Source: Lentzea sp. NEAU-D7 (lineage in GTDB: Bacteria > Actinomycetota > Actinomycetes > Mycobacteriales > Pseudonocardiaceae). From it: a DNA stretch of 64,000 nucleotides. The stretch is taken from the NCBI RefSeq assembly GCF_026242055.1, contig NZ_JAPJDL010000035.1:24810-88809 (forward strand), read 5' to 3'. Below the pieces are notes generated by a model, which searched no databases, was not told the DNA's origin, and was given only the letters and a program-made list of their open reading frames with translations. Positions 7,574 to 15,718 of this stretch are shown one piece after another; the stretch's first letter is position 1; every line of letters starts with the position of its first letter. Both the position numbers and the translations under genes were made by a program.

Positions 7574-8047
7574 CACAAGGCCACAATTCAACGATCCGAC
7601 GATCGGTGGGTGGGAGCTGGGCTGGGTGGCGTCGGTGGGTGCGGCTCAACGGTCCGCGCTCGCGGCTTGGGTCCGACGCGCGGCTGGAGAGCCGGGCTGG
7701 GTCCCAGTGCCCAGGCGGAGGGGGCACCGGCTGACCCCACGGCTCGCGCGCGGCGAACGGGACAGCGTGCTGGGGAGGCGGAGCCCGCGGTCCGGACTCC
7801 GCGTCCGAACTCGGGGTCCGGAGCCCACGTCTGGACTCCGGGGTTTGAGGTCCCAGGGGCCGGGTTCAGGGTTCGGAGTCTGCGTCCGAACTCCGGGCAG
7901 CGTGCTGCGGACGGGGTCCGCGTGAAGCGCGTCCAAGCTGCGAAGACCAGATGCCGGCGGCGACGGTCCGCACCCTCGAAACCGAGAGGCGGGGCCCAAA
8001 GCGTTCGGGAAGCCGGGCCACACACCCGGCGCAACCCCGCCGCGCGG
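7574..8047. other. Gene-free interval with degenerate GC-rich repeats
   Basis: No convincing gene was seen between the palindrome and the end of the LON-domain gene. Long open frames here have no recognisable domain and poor codon structure. From about 7786 to 7893 the DNA contains recurring variants of TCCGGACTC/TCCGAACTC in both orientations. The 12-mer GCGTCCGAACTC occurs exactly twice (7801-7812 and 7882-7893). Confidence 0.5.
7786..7893. repeat. Degenerate minisatellite-like repeat block
   Basis: Short interspersed and inverted copies of TCCGGACTC-like words, with a spacing of 81 bases between two exact 12-mers. The copies are imperfect and no protein or RNA was recognised. Confidence 0.4.
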
Positions 8048-8728
8048 CTAGTTCGGGCTCGGCACGTGCCCGAACTCGGTCAGCGGCACCGGAACCGCCT
8101 TCAGCGCGCTCAGGATCCCGGTCTCCCGGTGCAGCATCCGCCGCACCAACCGCAGCCGCCGAGCCGGCGACCTCTCCTCCAGCAGCCGTTGCCGGTCTTC
8201 GACGGGCAGCAGGCAGTCGGCGGCCAGCAGGTACGACAGGTCGCCCAGCGACACGTCGTCGCCGGGTGCCGACCAGTCCTCGCTGTGCCAGGCGGCGCCG
8301 CAGTACCGCTCGTGGGCCGCGCGGGCCCCGCGCTCCAGGATCGGCACGACCTCCTGCGCCGCCTCGGGCACGGGCGCGTCGTCCAGGTAGTCGACGTGGG
8401 CCAGCAGGTACGGCGCCGTCGTCGTGTCGACGTCCAGCAGGCGGAAGCGGCGCACGCCGCGCGTCACGATGTCGAAGCGGCCCTCCGGCAGCGGGCGGGC
8501 GTCCAGGAGGTCGGCCGAGCAGCCGATGTCCTGCAGCGAGTGGACGTTGTCGGCGCCCACCTCCCAGCCCTGCTTGATGCACACGACGCCGAACGTCCGG
8601 CCGAACAGGGAGCCCGTCATGAGGTCCACGACGAGCTGCCGGTAGCGCGGTTCGAAGATGTGCAACGGCAAGGACGCCCCGGGCAGCAGCACGGTGCCCA
8701 GCGGGAACAACGGAAGCGTCTCTGCCAC
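8048..8728 (-). CDS. LON-type substrate-binding domain protein
   Basis: Stand-alone LON N-terminal (PUA-like) domain protein of 226 residues. The opening AETLPLFPLGTVLLPGASLPLHIFEPRYRQL is split by the classic LPLHIFEPRY motif, and SFGVVCIKQG-like and SLQDIGCSADL segments follow. There is no AAA+ or protease part, as in the many single-domain LON proteins of actinobacteria. The GTG at 8728 is preferred to an ATG eight codons upstream, because TAACGT ends exactly 7 bases before it. The function is unknown, perhaps peptide or protein binding. Confidence 0.85.
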   Translation of the reverse strand: MAETLPLFPLGTVLLPGASLPLHIFEPRYRQLVVDLMTGSLFGRTFGVVCIKQGWEVGADNVHSLQDIGCSADLLDARPLPEGRFDIVTRGVRRFRLLDVDTTTAPYLLAHVDYLDDAPVPEAAQEVVPILERGARAAHERYCGAAWHSEDWSAPGDDVSLGDLSYLLAADCLLPVEDRQRLLEERSPARRLRLVRRMLHRETGILSALKAVPVPLTEFGHVPSPN

Positions 8729-8735
8729 GCGCCCA

Positions 8736-8741
8736 ACGTTA
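8736..8741 (-). promoter_or_regulatory. Candidate -10 (TAACGT) for leaderless LON-domain gene
   Basis: On the minus strand TAACGT is followed by 7 bases and then the GTG at 8728. It lies at the 3' end of the nrtR-like gene, so the LON gene probably has its own promoter. Confidence 0.45.
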
Positions 8742-9443
8742 CGTGGTGCCACCCGCGCTCGCCGGACGGCCGGATCCGGGCGGCCTCAGCACGGCGAACG
8801 GATCAGTCACCTTGATTCCCTTGGCGCTGAACCGGAACAAAGCCGCCGGGCGGCCGCCGGACGGGCCGGGGGGAGCGGTACCGCCCGTGGGCTCCAGCAA
8901 CAACCGCCGTGACAGCACCCTTTGCAGGTTCGTCGCGGACACGCGGTAGCCCAGCGCCGCGGAGTAGTGGTCGCGCAGCAGGGAGATCGTGAACTCCGGT
9001 GGCGCCAGTGCGAAGCCGACGTTCGTGTACGACAGCTTCGAGGCGAGCCTGTGCCGCGCCCGGTGCACGATCGAGGCGTGGTCGAACGCCATCGCGGGCA
9101 ACTTCTCCACGCAGTGCCACTCCGTGTCGGCCGGCCGCTCGGGATCGACGTCCGAGGGCACCAGCCCGAGGAAGGCCGTCGCCACGACGCGGGGACCGGG
9201 AACGCGGTCCGGTGCGCTGAACACGGCGAGCTGTTCGACGTGTGACAACTGTCGCACGTCGACTTTTTCCGCCAGCTGACGGCGGATGGAGGACTCGACG
9301 TCCTCGTCCACCCGCAGCTCCCCACCCGGCAGCGACCAGCGGTGAGCGTGTGGTTCCCGTGCGCGCTCCCACAGCATGACCTGGAGTGACGCACCTCTCA
9401 CCCGCAACACAGCGGCCAGAACTTCGTGCCCCACTCCTGCCAC
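8739..9443 (-). CDS. nrtR: NrtR-like Nudix-wHTH transcriptional regulator of NAD synthesis
   Basis: Predicted NAD-pathway repressor: an N-terminal Nudix domain followed by a winged helix. The Nudix box LPGGELRVDEDVESSIRRQL is degenerate: the catalytic RE..EE is replaced by RQLAEK. That fits a ligand-sensing, non-hydrolytic domain as in NrtR. The C-terminal part (FTISLLRDHYSAALGYRVSATNLQRVL) is the typical NrtR winged helix. It is divergent from nadABC, as Rv1593c is from nadA in M. tuberculosis. The GTG at 9443 lies 7 bases after a TAGTAT hexamer. NrtR proteins are known to bind ADP-ribose or NAD-related ligands and to control nad genes. Confidence 0.85.
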   Translation of the reverse strand: MAGVGHEVLAAVLRVRGASLQVMLWERAREPHAHRWSLPGGELRVDEDVESSIRRQLAEKVDVRQLSHVEQLAVFSAPDRVPGPRVVATAFLGLVPSDVDPERPADTEWHCVEKLPAMAFDHASIVHRARHRLASKLSYTNVGFALAPPEFTISLLRDHYSAALGYRVSATNLQRVLSRRLLLEPTGGTAPPGPSGGRPAALFRFSAKGIKVTDPFAVLRPPGSGRPASAGGTT

Positions 9444-9450
9444 CTGGCTG

Positions 9451-9487
9451 ATACTATCGGCCACGTTTTCGACCAGCAGGCGAAAAC
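9451..9487. promoter_or_regulatory. Bidirectional nrtR/nadA promoter with inverted-repeat operator
   Basis: TACTAT on plus (9452-9457) and TAGTAT on minus (9456-9451) almost coincide, so one short AT-rich element may serve both directions. Immediately downstream on the nadA side, GTTTTCG (9465-9471) and CGAAAAC (9481-9487) form a perfect 7-bp inverted repeat with a 9-base spacer. It covers the predicted nadA transcription start, an apt place for NrtR to repress nadABC. Confidence 0.55.
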
Positions 9488-9507
9488 CCCGGATCGAGGA
9501 GGCAGTG

Positions 9508-10527
9508 ATGGTCGCTACCGCAACCGTGGAGCGAACCGCGTCGGGTGTGTACGGCGGAGTCGAGCCGAACGCCGCGTGGCGGGACGAGGTGCTGCGTCTC
9601 GCGAAGGAGCGGGATGCCGTCATCCTGGCGCACAACTACCAGCTGCCCGAGATCCAGGACATCGCCCACCACACCGGCGACTCCCTCGCGCTGAGCCGGA
9701 TCGCCGCGCAGTCCGACGCGCAGACCATCATCTTCTGCGGCGTGCACTTCATGGCCGAGACCGCGAAGATCCTCGCCCCGCAGAAGACCGTGCTGATCCC
9801 GGACGAGCGCGCGGGCTGCTCGCTCGCCGACTCGATCACGGGCGCGCAGCTGCGCGAGTGGAAGGCGGAGCACCCCGGCGCCGTCGTCGTGTCGTACGTG
9901 AACACGACCGCCGAGGTGAAGGCCGAGACGGACATCTGCTGCACGTCCTCGAACGCCGTCGACGTCGTCAGGTCGATCCCCGCGGACCGCGAGGTGCTGT
10001 TCTGCCCGGACCAGTTCCTGGGCGCGCACGTCAAGCGCGAGACCGGCCGCGAGAACCTGCACATCTGGGCGGGCGAGTGCCACGTCCACGCCGGCATCAA
10101 CGGCCCCGAGCTGGCCGAGCGCGCCGCCGCGAACCCGGAGGCGGACCTGTTCATCCACCCGGAGTGCGGCTGCGCCACGAGCGCGCTGTACCTGAGCGGT
10201 GAGGGCATCGTCCCCGCGGAGAAGGTCAAGATCCTCTCGACCGGCGACATGATCACCGCGGCCCGCTCGACGAAGGCGACCAAGGTGCTCGTCGCGACCG
10301 AGGTCGGCATGCTGCACCAGCTGCGCAAGGCCGCCCCGGAGATCGACTTCCGCGCCGTCAACGACCGCGCGTCCTGCACCTACATGAAGATGATCACGCC
10401 GGCCGCGCTGCTGCGCTGCGTGCGTGAGGGCCTGGACGAGGTGCACGTCGACCTGGAGACCGCCCAGCGCGCCCAGGGCGCCGTGCAGCGGATGATCGAG
10501 ATCGGCCAGCCCGGCGGCGGTGAGTGA
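9508..10527 (+). CDS. nadA: NadA, quinolinate synthase
   Basis: Condenses iminoaspartate with dihydroxyacetone phosphate to quinolinate, using a [4Fe-4S] cluster. The 339-residue protein has ILAHNYQLPEIQDIAHHTGDS at the start, the cluster cysteines in IIFCGVHFMAE, DICCTSSNA and HPECGCAT, and the product-site MLHQLRK. The ATG at 9508 has a good SD (GAGGAGG) and supersedes a longer in-frame opening. It is first in the nadABC operon and ends overlapping nadB (TGATG). Confidence 0.97.
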   Translation: MVATATVERTASGVYGGVEPNAAWRDEVLRLAKERDAVILAHNYQLPEIQDIAHHTGDSLALSRIAAQSDAQTIIFCGVHFMAETAKILAPQKTVLIPDERAGCSLADSITGAQLREWKAEHPGAVVVSYVNTTAEVKAETDICCTSSNAVDVVRSIPADREVLFCPDQFLGAHVKRETGRENLHIWAGECHVHAGINGPELAERAAANPEADLFIHPECGCATSALYLSGEGIVPAEKVKILSTGDMITAARSTKATKVLVATEVGMLHQLRKAAPEIDFRAVNDRASCTYMKMITPAALLRCVREGLDEVHVDLETAQRAQGAVQRMIEIGQPGGGE

Positions 10528-12140
10528 TGGCCGCGCGCTGGGAGGCGCGAGCCGACCTGATCGTGGTCGGCACCGGTGTGGCGGGTCTGACCGCCGCGCT
10601 GCGGGCTCGTGAGCTGGGACTGCGCGTCCTGGTCGTCACGAAGGCCGCGGGGGACGACGGCAACACCCGCTGGGCCCAGGGCGGCGTCGCCGTCGTCATG
10701 GAGGACCAGCACGACCCGGGTGACTCGGTGCGCAGGCACGTCGAGGACACGCTGACGGCGGGCGCGGGCCTCTGCGACGACACGGCCGTCGCGGCGATCA
10801 TCACCGACGGTCCCGCGGCCGTCGCCCGGCTGCGCGAACGCGGTGCCGTGTTCGACGCGAAGCCGGACGGCCTGCTCGAACGCACCCGTGAAGGCGGGCA
10901 CAGCGCGTTCCGCGTCGTGCACGCCGGTGGCGACGCGACCGGTGCCGAGGTCGAGCGCGCCCTGCTCAAGGCCACTGTGGACGGACGGGTTCCCCTGCTG
11001 GAGAACCACGTCGCGGTCGACGCGGTGAAGACGCCGCTCGGTGCCGTGGCCGGACTGCTCGTGCTCGACGGCAACGGCGTGCCCGGTGTGCTCACCGCGC
11101 CCGCCGTGCTGCTGGCGACCGGTGGCCTCGGTCAGATGTACCAGGCGACCTCTAACCCCTCGGTGGCGACGGGGGACGGGCTGGCGCTGGCGCTCAGGGC
11201 CGGCGCGCTGGCCGCGGACGTCGAGTTCATCCAGTTCCACCCGACCGTCCTCTACACGGGCCGCGGCGCCCGCGGCCGGTGCCCGCTCGTCACGGAAGCC
11301 GTGCGCGGCGAGGGCGCCGTGCTGGTCGACGCGACCGGTGCCCGCGTGATGAAGGGCGTGCACCCGCTCGAAGACCTGGCACCGCGCGACGTCGTGGCGG
11401 CCGCGATCACCCGGCACATGGCGGCGGGTCCTGGAGGCGTGGACGACCACGTCTTCCTGGACGCGACGGCGCTGCACGACATGGCGACCCGCTTCCCGAC
11501 GGTGTTCTCGGCCTGCGTCTCGGTGGGCATCGACCCGGCCGTGGACCCGATCCCCGTCGCTCCGGCGGCGCACTTCGCCTGCGGTGGCGTGGTGTCCACC
11601 GTCGACGGACGCACCGGCGTGACGGGTCTCTACGCGGTCGGCGAGGTCGCCCGCACGGGCCTGCACGGCGCGAACCGCCTGGCCTCCAACAGCCTGCTCG
11701 AAGGCCTGGTCTGCGGTACCCGTGCCGCCGAGACCGTCGCCGCCGACCTCGCCATCGGCCTGATCGCGCCCGCGCGGTCGGTCGAGCCCTCGCTGCCCAC
11801 CGCGCCGGTCGCGGACCGGGACCTGTTGCAGCGCGTGATGTCGCGCTACGCCGCCATCGGCCGCGACGCCGAGGGCCTGGCCGTCGTCGGCTCGGTGCTC
11901 GACGTGTCCACCGTGGACAAGCAGCTGGAGTCGCGCGAACTGGTCGAGGACGCGGCGCTGACCACGGCCGCCCGCGCCCTGATCGCGGCGGCGCAGCAAC
12001 GCACCGAGTCCCGCGGCTGCCACGTGCGCACGGACTTCACCGAGCGTTCCGAGGCGTGGCGGCGCAGTCAGCTCGTCCGGCTCACCCCGACCGGTCAGCC
12101 CGTGCTGGCCGATCCTGTTCTCGCAGAGGGTGTCGCATGA
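10527..12140 (+). CDS. nadB: NadB, L-aspartate oxidase
   Basis: FAD enzyme that oxidises L-aspartate to iminoaspartate, the substrate of NadA. The 537-residue protein has the dinucleotide motif VVGTGVAGLTAALRA at the N-terminus, then TRWAQGGVAVV, the active-site REGGHSAFRVVHAGGD, FIQFHPTVLY, and the FAD segment GLYAVGEVARTGLHGANRLASNSLLE. These are diagnostic for NadB rather than succinate dehydrogenase. The start is the ATG overlapping the nadA stop; GTG at 10524 is possible. The stop overlaps nadC (ATGA). Confidence 0.97.
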   Translation: MAARWEARADLIVVGTGVAGLTAALRARELGLRVLVVTKAAGDDGNTRWAQGGVAVVMEDQHDPGDSVRRHVEDTLTAGAGLCDDTAVAAIITDGPAAVARLRERGAVFDAKPDGLLERTREGGHSAFRVVHAGGDATGAEVERALLKATVDGRVPLLENHVAVDAVKTPLGAVAGLLVLDGNGVPGVLTAPAVLLATGGLGQMYQATSNPSVATGDGLALALRAGALAADVEFIQFHPTVLYTGRGARGRCPLVTEAVRGEGAVLVDATGARVMKGVHPLEDLAPRDVVAAAITRHMAAGPGGVDDHVFLDATALHDMATRFPTVFSACVSVGIDPAVDPIPVAPAAHFACGGVVSTVDGRTGVTGLYAVGEVARTGLHGANRLASNSLLEGLVCGTRAAETVAADLAIGLIAPARSVEPSLPTAPVADRDLLQRVMSRYAAIGRDAEGLAVVGSVLDVSTVDKQLESRELVEDAALTTAARALIAAAQQRTESRGCHVRTDFTERSEAWRRSQLVRLTPTGQPVLADPVLAEGVA

Positions 12141-12985
12141 CCATCGACGGCAACATCGACTGGGACGACGCGAACCGGGTCATCCAGCTCGCGCTGGAGG
12201 AGGACCTCCGCTACGGCCTCGACGCCACGACGCTGGCGACGGTGCCCGAGAAGGCGGTGGCCACCGCCGAGATCACGCCTCGCGCGGCGGGCGTGCTGTG
12301 CGGCGTCTCCGTCGCCCGCACGGCTTTCCAGCGCTACCTGCCCGAGGTCGAGGTGCTCTCCGAGGCCTCCGACGGCGACAAGGCCGTGCCCGGCGAGCCG
12401 GCACTGGTGCTGACCGGCCCGACCCGCGGCCTGCTCACCGTCGAGCGCACGGCGCTGAACCTGATCTGCCACCTGTCGGGCATCGCCACGCAGACCGCCC
12501 GCTGGGTGAGCGCGATCGAGGGCACCGGCGCGGCCGTCCGCGACTCGCGCAAGACGTTGCCGGGCTTGCGTTCACTGCAGAAGTACGCGGTGCGGGCCGG
12601 CGGCGGCGTGAACCACCGCATGGGCCTCGGCGACGCGATCCTCATCAAGGACAACCACGTCGCCGCGGCCGGGTCGGTCGGCGCCGCGATCCGCGCGGCC
12701 CGCGCGCACGCGCCCGATCTGCTGATGGAGGTCGAGGTCGACAGCCTCGAGCAGCTCGACGAGGCGCTGGCCGAAGGCGCGGAACTGGTGCTGCTGGACA
12801 ACTTCACGCCCGAGCAGTGCGCTCAGGCCGTGCGGCGGCGTCCGGACGGCGTGAAGCTGGAGGCGTCCGGCGGGCTCACGCTCGACGTGGCCCGCCAGTA
12901 CGCCGAGACCGGGGTGGACTACCTCGCGGTCGGCGGCCTCACGCACTCCAGCCCGTCACTCGACCTCGGCCTGGACCTGCGCTAG
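12137..12985 (+). CDS. nadC: NadC, nicotinate-nucleotide pyrophosphorylase (quinolinate phosphoribosyltransferase)
   Basis: Third step of de novo NAD synthesis: quinolinate plus PRPP to nicotinate mononucleotide. The 282-residue protein shows EEDLRYGLDATT, the substrate loop ERTALNLICHLSGIAT, DSRKTLPGLRSLQKYAV, GGGVNHRMGLGDAILIKDNH, EVEVDS and LLDNF, then SGG and YLAVGGLTHS. The ATGA overlap with nadB implies coupling. The 3' end overlaps the convergent downstream gene by 30 bases. Confidence 0.97.
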   Translation: MTIDGNIDWDDANRVIQLALEEDLRYGLDATTLATVPEKAVATAEITPRAAGVLCGVSVARTAFQRYLPEVEVLSEASDGDKAVPGEPALVLTGPTRGLLTVERTALNLICHLSGIATQTARWVSAIEGTGAAVRDSRKTLPGLRSLQKYAVRAGGGVNHRMGLGDAILIKDNHVAAAGSVGAAIRAARAHAPDLLMEVEVDSLEQLDEALAEGAELVLLDNFTPEQCAQAVRRRPDGVKLEASGGLTLDVARQYAETGVDYLAVGGLTHSSPSLDLGLDLR

Positions 12986-13387
12986 CCGCGGCCGGTACCG
13001 CTCGACGCTCACGCCGCGGGCGCCGGGGAAGTTCTGCACCCGGCGCCAGTCGGCGGTCTTCGAGCCGACTCCGCCGCCGTCGGACAGCGCGTCGACGTGA
13101 TCCTCCGCGCTGGCCCACTCCGCGTAGTTGATCACCTGCCTGCCGTCCTCCCGGATGTGGAAGGCGGCGGAGATGCCACCGGGGTGCGGGTTCGGCTCGC
13201 TGGCGAGCGCCACGAACACCGAGTCGACCCACGCCCGTGCGGTGGCCTCGTCGTCGGTGTCGACCGTGACCAGGACGACGCACCCCACGGGCCGGCTCCC
13301 GGACGTCATGCCTCCGGACCGGTAGAGCTTGAAGCCGTCGATCTCGTCGCGGGCGCGGACGAAGCCGGGCAGTTCGGGAAGTGTCAT
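12956..13387 (-). CDS. ABM/dimeric alpha-beta barrel monooxygenase-like protein
   Basis: Cytosolic protein of 143 residues resembling antibiotic-biosynthesis-monooxygenase (ABM) folds. VVLVTVDTDDEATARAWVDSV is followed by a GGISAAFHIREDGRQVINYAEWASAEDH segment, the typical strand-helix pattern with a conserved NY.EW motif. No cofactor site is recognisable. The ATG at 13387 gives a standard length; longer frames upstream are arginine-rich and unlikely. Its 3' end overlaps nadC by 30 bases. The substrate is unknown. Confidence 0.7.
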   Translation of the reverse strand: MTLPELPGFVRARDEIDGFKLYRSGGMTSGSRPVGCVVLVTVDTDDEATARAWVDSVFVALASEPNPHPGGISAAFHIREDGRQVINYAEWASAEDHVDALSDGGGVGSKTADWRRVQNFPGARGVSVERYRPRLAQVQAEVE

Positions 13388-13410
13388 GTCCCCGATCCTG
13401 TGGGCTCGAC

Positions 13411-14190
13411 CTAACTGGAGGTCAAGCGCCGGTTCGCCAGCACCGGCAGCACTTCGCGGGCCCGTGCCACCTCGTCGAGGTCCAGGTCCACGACCGTGTC
13501 CGAGGGTTGGTCCGACAGCTGCACGACGATGTTCCCGAACGGGTCGGCGACGGTCGAGTACCCGATCCCGGTCGGCGCCGACGACCCGAGATCCCCGGGA
13601 AAGGCCTGCCCGCAGGCCACGACGAACGACGTGCAGTCCAGCGCACGTGCCCGCACCAGCAGCTCCCACTGCTCCTTCTTGCCGGGCCCGGCACCCCACG
13701 AGGCGCCGACCAGCACGGCGGACGCCCCCTTGTCGGCGAGAGCGCGGAAGAGCTCGGGAAAGCGGATGTCGTAGCAGGTGGCCACGCCGAGCGTGATGCC
13801 GTCGACCTCGAACGTCACCAGGTCGGACCCCGGCGCGACCGTTCGCGACTCCTGGAACCCGAACGCGTCGAACAGGTGGATCTTGTCGTAACCGGCGTGG
13901 ACGTCCGGTCCGGTGACGAGAAGCGTGTTCGTCACCCGGTCACCGGACGGCGTGAACATGCCCGCCACCACCACGACGTCGTGCTGGACCGCGATCTCGT
14001 GCACCGCGGAGGCCCACGGCCCGTCCAGCGGTTCGGCGACCGGCCCGAGAGGCACGCCGAAGCGGCACATCGTCGCCTCGGGCAGCAGGACGACGCGCGC
14101 GCCCTCGGCCCTGCGCACCGCGTCGCGGACGAGCTCCAGGTTGGAGCGGGGATCGGTGGTCGAGCTGATCTGACTCACGGCGACGCGCAT
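13411..14190 (-). CDS. Carbon-nitrogen hydrolase (nitrilase superfamily, Nit-like amidase)
   Basis: Amidohydrolase of 259 residues with the full Glu-Lys-Cys triad: E38 in VVLLPEAT, K103 in YDKIHLFD, and C139 in GVATCYDIRFPELFRALAD. The layout matches Nit1/Nit2-like omega- or deaminated-glutathione amidases and related plant-type amidases, but the substrate cannot be told from sequence alone. The ATG at 14190 is chosen (an in-frame GTG lies three codons upstream) because TACAGT ends 7 bases before it. It is divergent from the lipoprotein gene, with only 24 bases between the two start codons. Confidence 0.9.
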   Translation of the reverse strand: MRVAVSQISSTTDPRSNLELVRDAVRRAEGARVVLLPEATMCRFGVPLGPVAEPLDGPWASAVHEIAVQHDVVVVAGMFTPSGDRVTNTLLVTGPDVHAGYDKIHLFDAFGFQESRTVAPGSDLVTFEVDGITLGVATCYDIRFPELFRALADKGASAVLVGASWGAGPGKKEQWELLVRARALDCTSFVVACGQAFPGDLGSSAPTGIGYSTVADPFGNIVVQLSDQPSDTVVDLDLDEVARAREVLPVLANRRLTSS

Positions 14191-14197
14191 GGGGATC

Positions 14198-14207
14198 ACT
14201 GTAGGGT
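14198..14207. promoter_or_regulatory. Overlapping divergent -10 elements of two leaderless genes
   Basis: Minus strand: TACAGT (14203-14198) is followed by 7 bases and the nitrilase ATG. Plus strand: TAGGGT (14202-14207) is followed by 7 bases and the lipoprotein GTG. The two hexamers share two base pairs, so RNA polymerase could not occupy both at once. Confidence 0.5.
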
Positions 14208-14214
14208 CCGAAAC

Positions 14215-15714
14215 GTGCGTTCCCCACTGCTCCTAGTCGTGTTGCTGGCCGTCGCGGGCTGTACCGAGACCGCCCCGCCCCGCCCGGACGGTGGGTCGAA
14301 CGGCACGTCGATCGTGCTGGCCGACCGCGACGAGCCGACGACGTTGAACCCGCTGCTCGGCTACGGCGCGCAGGGTGTGTCGAAGATCTACGACGGACTG
14401 GTCGAGCACCGCCAGGACGGGTCGCTGACCCCGCAGCTCGCGGCCGACCTGCCACAGCCGGCGGCGGACGGCCTGAGCTGGACGGTCAAGCTGCGCGGCG
14501 ACGTGAAGTTCACCGACGGCAGCACGTTCGGCGCCGAGGACGTCGTCGCCACCTACACCGCGGCGCTGCAGAGCCCGATCAAGGACAGGTTCAGCACGCT
14601 CAAGGGCGTCGAGCAGGTCGACCCGTCGACGGTCCGCTTCACCCTCGCGCAGACGCAGGCCGCGTTCCCGCACCTGCTCGTGCTCGGCGTCCTGCCCAGC
14701 GAGCAGGCGAACGCGAACGGTCAGCCCGTCGGCACCGGCCCGTACAAGGTCACCGAGTGGAAGAAGGGCGACCGGCTGCTGCTGGAGTCCAACGACGCGT
14801 ACTTCGACGGCGCGCCGAAGGTCAAGAAGGTGACGGTCGTCTTCGTCACCGACGACAACCAGCGCGCCAGCCGCATGCGGGAGGGCGAGTTCGACGGCAC
14901 GGTGCTGCCGCCCAAGATCGCCACGCAGTTCGCCGCCAGGTCGGGCCTGCAGGTGAACTACCACCGCAGCGCCGACTACCGCGCCGTGCGGCTGCCCGCG
15001 GCCAACCCGGTCACCGGCAACGCCTCCGTCCGGCTCGCGCTGAACTTCGCCGCGAACCGCCAGGGCATGATCGACACCCTGCTCGACGGCAAGGGCACCA
15101 TCGCGTACACGCCGGTGCCGGACGCGCTGGCCGAGGAGTTCGATCCCACCGCGAAGTTCCGCTTCGACAAGGCCGAGGCGACGCGGCTGCTCGACGTCGG
15201 CGGCTGGGTGCCCGGTGCGGACGGCATCCGGGTCCGCGAGGGCGTCGCGGCACGCTTCACGCTGATGTACCCGCTGGGCGACGACCTGCGCGCGGACCTG
15301 GCCACGGCGTTCGCGGCCGACGCCAGGGCCGTGGGCGTCGACGTGCAGCTCGCCGGCCTGTCGTGGGAGGCGATCCGCCCGCGGATGGCCCAGGACGCGC
15401 TGCTCTACGGCGAGGGCTCGCCGTTCGACCCCGACCTGATGCTCTACGACCTGCGCGGCCAGGGCAGCCCCGCCGCCGACGCCGCGCTCGAGAACGGCCG
15501 CAGGCTGATCGACCCGGCGCAGCGCGCGGTGGCGTACAAGCTCTTCCAGCAGGCGTTCGTCGCCGCGCCGTCGATGGCGGTGCTGGTCTTCCCCGAGCAC
15601 GCGTACGTGATGCGCGACTCGTGGAACGGCTACCAGCCGGTGGTCGACCCGAACTCCTACGGCGCGCTGGCCTGGGGCCCGTGGTGGAACCTGGAGAAGT
15701 GGGAGCCCAAGTAG
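14215..15714 (+). CDS. ABC transporter substrate-binding lipoprotein, peptide/nickel (SBP_bac_5) family
   Basis: Extracytoplasmic solute receptor of 499 residues. The hydrophobic start with lipobox LAVAGC marks a lipoprotein that would be lipidated by Lgt. The mature part follows the DppA/OppA pattern: DRDEPTTLNPLLGYG, IYDGLVEHRQDGSLTPQLA, WTVKLRGDVKFTDGSTFGAEDVVATYTA, PVGTGPYKVTEWKKGDRLLLESNDAYF. No permease or ATPase genes are adjacent, so it is an orphan receptor here. The GTG start is fixed by the 7-base gap to TAGGGT. Confidence 0.93.
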   Translation: MRSPLLLVVLLAVAGCTETAPPRPDGGSNGTSIVLADRDEPTTLNPLLGYGAQGVSKIYDGLVEHRQDGSLTPQLAADLPQPAADGLSWTVKLRGDVKFTDGSTFGAEDVVATYTAALQSPIKDRFSTLKGVEQVDPSTVRFTLAQTQAAFPHLLVLGVLPSEQANANGQPVGTGPYKVTEWKKGDRLLLESNDAYFDGAPKVKKVTVVFVTDDNQRASRMREGEFDGTVLPPKIATQFAARSGLQVNYHRSADYRAVRLPAANPVTGNASVRLALNFAANRQGMIDTLLDGKGTIAYTPVPDALAEEFDPTAKFRFDKAEATRLLDVGGWVPGADGIRVREGVAARFTLMYPLGDDLRADLATAFAADARAVGVDVQLAGLSWEAIRPRMAQDALLYGEGSPFDPDLMLYDLRGQGSPAADAALENGRRLIDPAQRAVAYKLFQQAFVAAPSMAVLVFPEHAYVMRDSWNGYQPVVDPNSYGALAWGPWWNLEKWEPK

Positions 15715-15718
15715 GCCG

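Noticed and set aside
7526..8815. 429-codon plus-strand frame across the repeat interval and LON gene
   Set aside because: No domain, Arg-rich, overlaps the clearly coding LON-domain gene on the other strand; open only because of high GC.
14233..15600. 455-codon minus-strand frame opposite the binding lipoprotein
   Set aside because: Shadow frame; the plus strand encodes a full SBP_bac_5 protein with lipobox.
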